64,000 bases of DNA from Gammaproteobacteria bacterium (GTDB taxonomy: Bacteria > Pseudomonadota > Gammaproteobacteria > Steroidobacterales > Steroidobacteraceae), in assembly GCA_947455595.1 (NCBI GenBank), contig CANGOP010000004.1, positions 62,001-126,000 of the forward strand, written 5' to 3'. The translations under genes were made by a program, and so were the position numbers. This document shows, in pieces, positions 57,998 through 64,000 of this stretch. The notes under the pieces were generated by a model that saw nothing but the letters and a program-made list of their open reading frames with translations, ran no database searches and had not been told where the DNA came from. Within the stretch, counting starts at the first letter, position 1; every line of letters starts with the position of its first letter.

Positions 57998-58960
57998 TCA
58001 ACTCGCGAAATGGTCCCACCCACGGGGCACCGGCAACTCGCCTCGCTCACCGATCACTTTCACGCCCTTACCGATCACGATTTCGCCAATGCAGTGACAA
58101 GCGGGAGCACCCACCCGGGCCGCCAAGGCCCCAATTTGCGCGCGGGCGCCGGCGGGCGCCGTGAAGAGCAATTCGTAATCATCGCCACCGGACAAGGCAT
58201 ACCGGCGTGCCTCCTCTTCACCCGCAAGGTCATAGAGGGCGCGGGAAAGCGGTAATTCTCGTGCACGGATCAGTGCACCCACGCCCGACGCGGTCGTGAT
58301 TCGACCGAGGTCCTGCGCCAGCCCATCCGAGACGTCCACGCAGGCACTGGCCACACCGCGTAAGCCCTGACCGAAGGCAACCCTCGGCTCCGGATGCAGA
58401 AACTTTCGCTCCAATGCACCCCGATTAGCCCCCTGCCCCCGCATCCGTCCCTGATACAGCGCAAGACCGGCCGCCGCATCGCCCGGCCAACCGGTGACGT
58501 AGACGAGGTCACCCGGCCGGGCACCCGCGCGTCGCAGCGCGGACCCCGCAGGCACCCATCCCATCGCCGTCACAGAAATCGTGAGTGGACCCCGCGTGGT
58601 ATCTCCCCCCACCAACGCGACGCCAGCCTGGTTCGCCAGTTTGCCGAGACCACGCGCGAATCCGTCGAGCCACGCCTCGTCGAATTCAGGCAGAGTCAGC
58701 GCGAGCATGGCCCAAGCGGGCGTCGCGCCCATCGCCGCCAAGTCTGAGAGATTCACCGCCAGCGAACGCCAGCCGATGTCGTAAGCATCGCAGTCGGTCG
58801 GGAAGTGTCGGCCCTCCACGAGCGTATCGACACAGGTGACCAGTTCATGCCCAGGCGGCACGGCCAGTACCGCCGCATCATCACCCACGCCCAGAACGGT
58901 GTCGGGGCGAGAGGCCCCCAACGAGGCGAAAAACCGGTCAATGAGCTCGAACTCGCCCAT
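57998..58960 (-). CDS. thiL: thiamine-monophosphate kinase
   Basis: Phosphorylates thiamine monophosphate to thiamine diphosphate. The 320 residues have the AIR-synthase-like fold motifs: GVGDDAAVLAVPPGHELVTCVDTLVEGRHF, SDLAAMGATPAWAMLALTLP, LVGGDTTRGPLTISVTAMG, DVSDGLAQDLGRI and SGGDDYELLFTAP. It follows nusB by 14 bp, the standard nusB-thiL pair. The 84 bp between thiL and the kinase gene contains nothing evident. Confidence 0.97.
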   Translation of the reverse strand: MGEFELIDRFFASLGASRPDTVLGVGDDAAVLAVPPGHELVTCVDTLVEGRHFPTDCDAYDIGWRSLAVNLSDLAAMGATPAWAMLALTLPEFDEAWLDGFARGLGKLANQAGVALVGGDTTRGPLTISVTAMGWVPAGSALRRAGARPGDLVYVTGWPGDAAAGLALYQGRMRGQGANRGALERKFLHPEPRVAFGQGLRGVASACVDVSDGLAQDLGRITTASGVGALIRARELPLSRALYDLAGEEEARRYALSGGDDYELLFTAPAGARAQIGALAARVGAPACHCIGEIVIGKGVKVIGERGELPVPRGWDHFAS

Positions 58961-58974
58961 GCCGGCGCCCCCGC

Positions 58975-59424
58975 TCAGAGATCGCGCTCGTACGGCCGCA
59001 ACTCGCCGGCCGCCCGGTCGAGTACGCCATTCACGAACTTGTAGCCGTCCGTCGCGCCGAAGCGCTTAGCCAGATCGACCGCTTCACTGATCGCGACCCG
59101 AAACGGCACATCCAAGCGATGCTGTAACTCATAGAGCGCCATCCACAGAATGCCGTGTTCAATCGGATCCAGATGTTTGGGCTCGATATCCGAAAAGCGG
59201 GTGAGCAAAGCATCCAGCGCATCCCGCTGTTGCGCGACATTCATCAGCAACTCGCGCAGATATTCCATGTCAGCGCCCTTAGATTCCGGGTCGAGGGCGT
59301 ATTGATGGTAAAGGTCTTGCCAAGGTTGGCCACCCACCTGCATCTGATACAGGGCCTGCGCGAGGACCTTTCGGGCACCGCGTCGAGCTCGGGACAATAA
59401 TCGTGCATCGGATTCGCGGCCCAT
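58975..59424 (-). CDS. nusB: transcription antitermination protein NusB
   Basis: All-helical protein that binds boxA RNA with NusE/S10 and promotes antitermination in rRNA operons. The 149 residues show RRGARKVLAQALYQMQVGGQPW at the start and HGILWMALYELQHRLDVPFRVAISEAVDLAKRFGATDGYKFVNGVLD at the end, the most conserved part of the family. ATG 59424 shares a base with the ribH stop (TAATG). Confidence 0.97.
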   Translation of the reverse strand: MGRESDARLLSRARRGARKVLAQALYQMQVGGQPWQDLYHQYALDPESKGADMEYLRELLMNVAQQRDALDALLTRFSDIEPKHLDPIEHGILWMALYELQHRLDVPFRVAISEAVDLAKRFGATDGYKFVNGVLDRAAGELRPYERDL

Positions 59425-59900
59425 TATGGGTCCAATCGCTTGAGCAAATTCGCGGTCTCGATCGCAGCCAAGGCCGCCTCAGCGCCTTTGTTGCCGGCTT
59501 TGCCGCCGGCGCGGTCGATAGCCTGCTCGAACGTATCGCACGTCAGCACGCCATTGGTAACCGGGATGCCGGCATCAAGCGCCGCACGTGCAATGCCGGA
59601 GGTGCACTCACCCGCCACGAAATCAAAATGGGCCGTGTCACCTTTGATGACCGCACCGAGCGCGACCACCGCATCGTAACGCTTGGATAGCGCTAAACGA
59701 CGGACAACCAACGGCATCTCGAAAGCACCCGGGACACGGACGACTTCCAGATCCTTTTCGCTGGCACCGTGACGAACGAGCGCATCAATGGCGCCGTCCA
59801 CCAGCCTTGCCACGACAAAGTCGTTGAAGCGCGCAGCGACGATCGCAATGCGCAAATCGCGCGCAATGAGATCCGCTTCATGGGTGCGTACACTGGACAT
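59424..59900 (-). CDS. ribH: 6,7-dimethyl-8-ribityllumazine synthase
   Basis: Penultimate step of riboflavin synthesis. The 158 residues have the family blocks IAIVAARFNDFVVARLVDGAIDAL, VPGAFEMPLVVRRLA, VALGAVIKGDTAHFDFVAGE and PVTNGVLTCDTFEQAIDRAG; the catalytic histidine lies in the DTAHFD segment. The start ATG overlaps the ribBA stop as TGATG. The ribBA-ribH-nusB-thiL order is standard in gammaproteobacteria, but ribD and riboflavin synthase are not upstream here. Confidence 0.97.
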   Translation of the reverse strand: MSSVRTHEADLIARDLRIAIVAARFNDFVVARLVDGAIDALVRHGASEKDLEVVRVPGAFEMPLVVRRLALSKRYDAVVALGAVIKGDTAHFDFVAGECTSGIARAALDAGIPVTNGVLTCDTFEQAIDRAGGKAGNKGAEAALAAIETANLLKRLDP

Positions 59901-61018
59901 CAGTTCGACTCCTCGAGGGCGCCCGCACCCACGGTTGGGACATATTCGGTGATGGTGAGGCCGAAGGCAGCCAAACCCTGTAACTGGGTATAACGCGACA
60001 GCACACGCATCGTCGAGACCCCAAGGTCGCCGAGAATTTGTGCGCCGATGCCATAGGTCCTCAAGACCGGACCCGGCGCTTTGCGCGCCCCACTCCCTAG
60101 TGAGCGTAAGCTTTCCACGATCTCACGTGGACTCTCCTCACCGCGCAGCAGTACGACGACACCATTACCCTCCGCCGCAATGCGTCGCATCGCGGCGGCG
60201 AGCGGCCAACCCAGTTCATCCGCGCGCACACCGGCGGTATCCCGCAACGTTTCGGTGAGGTGCACGCGAACCAACGGCTCGCCGGACAGATCGCCTTTCA
60301 CAAAGGCGAGATGGACGGCGCGATGGACATGATCTTCATACGCGACCATGCGAAACGGACCGTACTCGGTCTCGACCATTCGGTCTTCGATGCGCTCGAT
60401 GGAGCGTTCCTTGGCTAAGCGATAACGGATCAGGTCAGCGATCGTGCCGATCTTGAGGCCGTGCTCGCGAGCATATTTCTCAAGGTCAGGCCGACGCGCC
60501 ATCGTGCCGTCTTCATTGAGAATTTCGACAATCACAGCGGCCGGCTCAAAGCCGGCCAGTCGCGCGAGGTCGCAACCCGCTTCGGTGTGGCCGGCGCGGG
60601 TTAGCACCCCGCCAGGCTGCGCCATCAGCGGGAAAATATGGCCCGGTTGATGCAGATCTTCCGGCTTAGCGCCCTGTTTGACCGCTGCCTGTACCGTGCG
60701 GGCGCGATCGTGAGCCGAGATGCCCGTCGTGACACCCTCAGCCGCCTCAATCGAGACCGTAAAATTCGTGCGGTGTTCTTCGGCAGTCGCGGAGACCATC
60801 AACGGCAGGCGCAACTCGCGACACCGTTCCTGAGTCAGCGTGAGGCAAATCAATCCACGGCCATACCGTGCCATGAAATTGATGTCATCGGCACCCACGC
60901 ACTCCGCCGCCATCAGAAGGTCGCCCTCGTTCTCGCGATCTTCGTCATCCACCATGATGACCATACGGCCAGCCTTCAGCTCGGCCAGAATTTCTTCGAT
61001 CGGGACCAGTGGTGTCAT
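59900..61018 (-). CDS. ribBA: 3,4-dihydroxy-2-butanone-4-phosphate synthase with decayed RibA domain
   Basis: The N-terminal RibB domain (about 1-205) is intact: acidic loop [10 protein letters not shown] (24-33), [19 protein letters not shown] and RAGHTEA. The C-terminal half (about 210-372) aligns in outline with GTP cyclohydrolase II ([39 protein letters not shown]) but lacks every zinc-ligand cysteine; there is no Cys at all after residue 150. It should therefore make dihydroxybutanone phosphate but not open GTP. Such RibBX-type proteins are known in gammaproteobacteria and imply a separate ribA elsewhere. No FMN riboswitch fits in the 45 bp upstream. Confidence 0.93.
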   Translation of the reverse strand: MTPLVPIEEILAELKAGRMVIMVDDEDRENEGDLLMAAECVGADDINFMARYGRGLICLTLTQERCRELRLPLMVSATAEEHRTNFTVSIEAAEGVTTGISAHDRARTVQAAVKQGAKPEDLHQPGHIFPLMAQPGGVLTRAGHTEAGCDLARLAGFEPAAVIVEILNEDGTMARRPDLEKYAREHGLKIGTIADLIRYRLAKERSIERIEDRMVETEYGPFRMVAYEDHVHRAVHLAFVKGDLSGEPLVRVHLTETLRDTAGVRADELGWPLAAAMRRIAAEGNGVVVLLRGEESPREIVESLRSLGSGARKAPGPVLRTYGIGAQILGDLGVSTMRVLSRYTQLQGLAAFGLTITEYVPTVGAGALEESN

Positions 61019-61063
61019 GGCAGTTCAGCGTCCAGTCAAACAGTCATTGTAGCAGGGCGAGGC

Positions 61064-61429
61064 TCAGCCTCCGGCGCGCTTGGCATCGATCCCGCGTTTC
61101 TTGAGTTCCTCGACCAAGGTATCCCGATGCTCGCCCTGTATCTCGATGACCCCGTCGACCACCCGACCGCCGGTTCCACAGCGCTGTTTGAGCGCCTTGG
61201 CGAGCGCTTCCAGCTCGGCCGGCGGGAGCCCAAGCCCCGTGATCACGCTCACCCCTTTGCCGCCGCGGCCGGCCGTTTGACGAGCCACGCGAACGGGGCC
61301 TTTTTGGGCCGTCGCCGCCGCCAGGGCCGCCCGTGCCTTACAACGACAGGCGTTCGTGGGAAACCCGCAGCCGGGACAGACCCGACCGGATCCCGTGGCA
61401 TAAACAATGCGAGATTCAGACTGCTTCAT
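61064..61429 (-). CDS. SUI1/YciH family translation factor
   Basis: A 121-residue protein related to eukaryotic eIF1. The N-terminal half has a zinc-ribbon-like cluster (CPGCGFPTNACRCK) and the C-terminal half the SUI1 fold (GKGVSVITGLGLPPAELEALAKALKQRCGTGGRVVDGVIEIQGEHRDTLVEELKKRG). E. coli YciH affects start-site fidelity in vitro; its physiological role is unclear. The open frame extends far upstream, but ATG 61429 begins the family sequence. It is divergent from the GNAT gene, 63 bp apart. Confidence 0.92.
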   Translation of the reverse strand: MKQSESRIVYATGSGRVCPGCGFPTNACRCKARAALAAATAQKGPVRVARQTAGRGGKGVSVITGLGLPPAELEALAKALKQRCGTGGRVVDGVIEIQGEHRDTLVEELKKRGIDAKRAGG

Positions 61430-61492
61430 GGGAAAATTGTAGCGGAATCCGTCCCGCTCAACCTCGCCCCACCGGTCACCGATAATCCAGCC

Positions 61493-61948
61493 ATGGCACT
61501 GATCGACCTCCAGCTCGCCCGCCGCGGCGACGCCGCCGGCATCGCCGGACTCTCTCGCCGCCTCGTGGAAGCCGGTCTTGATCCGGCCTGGACGGACCGG
61601 CGGATCGAACAGGTGCGACAGCACAGCGACAGCCGGGTCTTCGTCGCCCGCCGCGGCCAGGGGATCGTGGGCGGGGCCGTCTTGGAGTTCATGGGCGGTG
61701 CTGCACACCTGTCCCTACTGGTTGTCGATCCGCAGGTTCAACGCAAGGGTCTTGGCCGCCGCCTCATGGCGGAATGCGAGCACTCGGCTCGCTTAGCCGG
61801 ATGCCACCGAATGGATCTGGAAGTTCGCGAGGGCAATCAGCCGGCCCTCGCGTTCTACCAAGCCTGCGGCTATCGCATCTCGCACCATCGAGACGGCTAC
61901 TACGGACCGACCGAAAGTGCCGTCTGCCTGACACGGGACTTAGGCTGA
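61493..61948 (+). CDS. GNAT family N-acetyltransferase
   Basis: A 151-residue acetyl-CoA-dependent transferase. The fold is seen in LSLLVVDPQVQRKGLGRRLMAECEHSARLAGC, where QRKGLG is the acetyl-CoA pyrophosphate loop, followed by the N-x-PALAFYQACGYRI motif. The substrate is unknown; the design resembles small-molecule or RimI-like enzymes. A longer open frame reaches back across the divergent yciH gene, but ATG 61493 begins the domain. It is convergent with the serine hydrolase gene, with a 9-bp overlap. Confidence 0.88.
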   Translation: MALIDLQLARRGDAAGIAGLSRRLVEAGLDPAWTDRRIEQVRQHSDSRVFVARRGQGIVGGAVLEFMGGAAHLSLLVVDPQVQRKGLGRRLMAECEHSARLAGCHRMDLEVREGNQPALAFYQACGYRISHHRDGYYGPTESAVCLTRDLG

Positions 61949-63691
61949 GTCACCGAAGCTCGGATCCGTCGCTTCACTGATGCGCACGAGATGATCGCCC
62001 GATATGACGAGGCGCATGGCGCGCCCGCCGATCACATCGGCAAACGCCACCCATTCAGGACTCGTGGGCTCGTTGCGCCACCAGAATCGGCCATCGCCGG
62101 TCGGCTCTAGAGGGATCGCTCCGTCCATCCACAGCGACGCATCCCGCAGGATGATGCGATGGCTGCCCACCCAAGGATCCTCCGATCGATAATGACCGGT
62201 GTACGCAGACCACTCGGCAGGTGCAGCCGGCTTGGTTGGGCGTTTGACGCCTTCACGCACAAAGGTAGCGCTACCCCACCCAAAAGACGCACTCGGATGC
62301 CCGGCCACCTCGGCCGACTCGAACACCAAGGCGTTCAGATCATCTCCGTTACCGCCACGGGTGACGAAAAGCCCATCAGCGCCGCAGACCGGGTGAAGCG
62401 GACGGCGCATGACGCCCGGCCCGCGCAGGGCGGGTTGTTCGAGCGCAATCCCCACGCCATCTGCGACGATCTGCACGGCGGGGCCACCCGTGGTGAGATA
62501 CCGACCGATGAATAGGGCGGGCGCGTCGATGTGACGCGGCGCGCGCCGGGGCGCCAATGTTGCTTGCGGACGTCCCTCGAGGGCCGCTCGCACGGCACGT
62601 AACGCGGCCTCAGCCACCGGTCGCGGACGAATCCCTTGCATGGCGTTCACGGACGCAAACACGCCGATACCGCTTTGGGTATCCACTTCCAGTGCCGACG
62701 CGAACGACGTCATGCCACCGGTGTGGCGCAAACGGCGATGCCCATCGAACAGATCCACGGCGAGGCCATAACCGTAATGCGCCGAGTTTCCGAATTCATC
62801 TGCCTCGATATGTGGCGTCGTGAAGGCGGCGAACGATCTTTCGGATACCAAGCGCCGACCGTCAGGCAGCACGCCTCCGTTGATCAAGAACTGCAGGTAG
62901 CGTCCCATGTCGGCGGGCGTCGACGCCACGCATCCCGCGCCGTCGGTCTCTACGATGCGCGGCGCCACATCCAGCGGATCGTGCACGGCATAAGGACGAT
63001 CCGTTCGCGCCGGCCAATAACTGCGCACCACATGAGGGGCGTCATCAAAGGTGATGACCCCTGAATGGCCCATCCCGAGTGGCGCAAACAAGCGCGCGTG
63101 CAGACTCTCGCCCAGCGAGCGGCGGTCCACGTGTTCGACCAAGTGTCCGAGCGCCCGCCAGCCTTGATTGCAGTAGTGGAAGTCACGCCCTAACGGACCC
63201 GCCGGCCGATGGCGGAAACCAGGATCCGGGGGAAAGAGCGGCCCATCGGGGAGAGCTGCGGTATGGGTCAGTAAATGATGAATGGTGATCGGCGCGCCCG
63301 GCGAATCGAAGCGCAGACCGGGCAGGTGGCGCTCGATCGGATCCTGAACGCTGATACGTCCCTCATCCACGAGCTGCATGAGCATGAGGCCGACCATCGA
63401 CTTCGAAATCGACCCGATATGGAACTGATGATCAACGCGAACCGGCTCGTGCGTCACCAGATCCGCCACACCAAAACTCGCCACATGCCGCACACCGCTG
63501 TGATCGGCCAGCGCTAGCGTAAGCCCCGGTGCACCGATCTCGTGCAGGTACTGCTGGACAAACGCATGGACATATTCAATGGCCGGTCCGAATGGACCGG
63601 AGTCGACCTCGGCTGCGGATGACGCGGTCGCGCGCAGGGGCACAGCCGCGAGAGCGCCCAAGGATACGAAGGTACGGCGGGTCAATGACAT
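61940..63691 (-). CDS. exported serine hydrolase, beta-lactamase class C-like family
   Basis: A 583-residue penicillin-binding-protein-like hydrolase. The signal MSLTRRTFVSLGALAAVPL carries a twin-arginine pattern, suggesting Tat export. The active site is complete: Ser94-x-x-Lys97 (GSISKS), Tyr173-Cys-Asn (YCN) and HTGG replacing KTG. The C-terminal 200 residues hold an extra domain (APAEWSAYTGHYRSEDPWVG, a lipocalin-like segment). It may be a D-aminopeptidase, esterase or peptidase; true beta-lactamase activity is not implied. Its Shine-Dalgarno lies inside a hairpin directly before ATG 63691. Confidence 0.87.
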   Translation of the reverse strand: MSLTRRTFVSLGALAAVPLRATASSAAEVDSGPFGPAIEYVHAFVQQYLHEIGAPGLTLALADHSGVRHVASFGVADLVTHEPVRVDHQFHIGSISKSMVGLMLMQLVDEGRISVQDPIERHLPGLRFDSPGAPITIHHLLTHTAALPDGPLFPPDPGFRHRPAGPLGRDFHYCNQGWRALGHLVEHVDRRSLGESLHARLFAPLGMGHSGVITFDDAPHVVRSYWPARTDRPYAVHDPLDVAPRIVETDGAGCVASTPADMGRYLQFLINGGVLPDGRRLVSERSFAAFTTPHIEADEFGNSAHYGYGLAVDLFDGHRRLRHTGGMTSFASALEVDTQSGIGVFASVNAMQGIRPRPVAEAALRAVRAALEGRPQATLAPRRAPRHIDAPALFIGRYLTTGGPAVQIVADGVGIALEQPALRGPGVMRRPLHPVCGADGLFVTRGGNGDDLNALVFESAEVAGHPSASFGWGSATFVREGVKRPTKPAAPAEWSAYTGHYRSEDPWVGSHRIILRDASLWMDGAIPLEPTGDGRFWWRNEPTSPEWVAFADVIGGRAMRLVISGDHLVRISEATDPSFGDSA

Positions 63692-63692
63692 C

Positions 63693-63716
63693 GGACTTCC
63701 TCCCCTATGGAAGTCC
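63693..63716 (-). promoter_or_regulatory. hairpin holding the serine hydrolase Shine-Dalgarno
   Basis: On the minus strand GGACTTCC and GGAAGTCC form a perfect 8-bp stem around ATAGGGGA, ending one base before the ATG. The ribosome site GGAGG spans the loop and 3' arm, seven bases from the ATG. Folding would hide it. Confidence 0.55.
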
Positions 63717-63733
63717 CATGCTAACCCATCCGG

Positions 63734-64000
63734 CTACCGGCGAATCCGGCTGTTCGTCGGGTCGTACATCGGCTTGAGCGATACCCGAGCAGCGAACCGC
63801 CCCTCAGCGAGTTGGATCTCGTAGCGGCCGCTCATGACGAATTCGTCACTTACGCCATCTGAGTGCCCCACGTAAGCCATCGCAACGCATGCCCCGAGCG
63901 TGTGCCCGTAACCGGCACTCGTGACAAAGCCGACCTGTTCACCGTCTCGGTACAGCGGCTCGTTGTGATACGCGAACACGTTCGGATCCTCCAACAGCAA
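63734..64000 (-). CDS. aminomethyltransferase (GcvT)-like C-terminus, cut by right edge
   Basis: Only the last 88 codons are visible; the gene continues beyond 64000. The segment LLEDPNVFAYHNEPLYRDGEQVGFVTSAGYGHTLGACVAMAYV is the C-terminal barrel seen in GcvT and in the folate-binding part of dimethylglycine and sarcosine dehydrogenases; the HNEPLYRDG and GYGHTLG details favour the FAD-dependent dehydrogenase type. It ends 42 bp before the serine hydrolase gene on the same strand. Confidence 0.75.
   Translation of the reverse strand: MLLEDPNVFAYHNEPLYRDGEQVGFVTSAGYGHTLGACVAMAYVGHSDGVSDEFVMSGRYEIQLAEGRFAARVSLKPMYDPTNSRIRR

Noticed and set aside
61019..61063. FMN riboswitch upstream of ribBA
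   Set aside because: Only 45 bp separate ribBA from the preceding gene and no RFN-type conserved blocks are present.
60638..61492. Long open frame upstream of the GNAT gene suggesting a fusion protein
   Set aside because: It runs antisense through ribBA and yciH and has no domain; the acetyltransferase begins at ATG 61493.
61940..63691. Antibiotic-resistance beta-lactamase
   Set aside because: The SxxK, YxN and HTG pattern is shared by esterases and peptidases; the length, Tat signal and extra C-terminal domain do not fit AmpC.
1..64000. CRISPR arrays, insertion sequences, prophage or integrase genes
   Set aside because: No regularly spaced repeats, transposase motifs or attachment-site duplications were seen; the only mobile-type element is the small VapBC pair.

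Overview
This 64 kb window looks like chromosomal DNA of a GC-rich gammaproteobacterium. The best fit is the Xanthomonadales/Nevskiales/Steroidobacterales part of the class, although no rRNA or marker gene is present to settle this. The reasons are gammaproteobacterial gene orders (fimV-truA-accD-folC-dedD-cvpA-purF, xseB-ispA-dxs, ribBA-ribH-nusB-thiL, psd-epmA), EF-P with a lysylation-type Lys34, FimV/FimX-type pilus proteins, and a TonB-dependent, tryptophan-halogenase-associated starch locus. No rRNA, tRNA, insertion sequence, prophage or CRISPR array was seen. Genes are very tightly packed, with many ATGA, GTGA, TGATG and TAATG start/stop overlaps.

Region 1 (1-13616, minus strand) is housekeeping: prmB, aroC and an MFS transporter, then fimV, truA, accD, folC, a DedD-type SPOR protein, cvpA, purF and a glycerate kinase cut by the left edge. 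trpF, which sits between truA and accD in Pseudomonas, is missing here. Region 2 (13668-19704) carries a SCO1-like lipoprotein, psd, epmA and a free-methionine-sulfoxide reductase on plus, efp on minus, a FimX-like degenerate GGDEF/EAL protein, and a small YkgJ-type metal-binding protein.

Region 3 (19701-37941) is a maltodextrin/starch utilisation locus. It has a secreted GH13 amylase, an outer-membrane TonB receptor, a LacI-family regulator, a GH97 alpha-glucosidase, two different GPH-type sugar MFS transporters, a GH13 alpha-glucosidase, a SusA/cyclomaltodextrinase-like GH13 and a secreted esterase. Embedded in it are a flavin-dependent tryptophan halogenase with all key residues, a PEGA-like lipoprotein, and a DUF6445-like protein with an HxD...H iron-site pattern. 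The leader of the TonB receptor gene contains, in order, a promoter, a 20-codon ORF, a LacI-type palindrome and a rho-independent terminator whose 5' arm overlaps the palindrome. This looks like an attenuator.

Region 4 (37947-44780) is a coupled glycogen operon, glgP-glgB-glgX, without glgC or glgA. Together regions 3 and 4 describe import of maltodextrins across both membranes, hydrolysis to glucose, and turnover of an internal glucan store.

Region 5 (44994-52405) holds topoisomerase IV (parE-parC), a VapBC toxin-antitoxin pair with a perfect 20-bp palindrome at its promoter, and a rubrerythrin / CCG-domain Fe-S oxidoreductase / DUF3501 module. Region 6 (52581-61429) holds xseB-ispA-dxs, folE2, a Ser/Thr kinase fused to a cyclic-nucleotide-binding domain, ribBA (with a decayed RibA half)-ribH-nusB-thiL, and a SUI1/YciH factor. 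Region 7 (61493-64000) holds a GNAT acetyltransferase, a Tat-exported class-C-type serine hydrolase whose Shine-Dalgarno lies in a hairpin, and the C-terminus of an aminomethyltransferase-type protein cut by the right edge.
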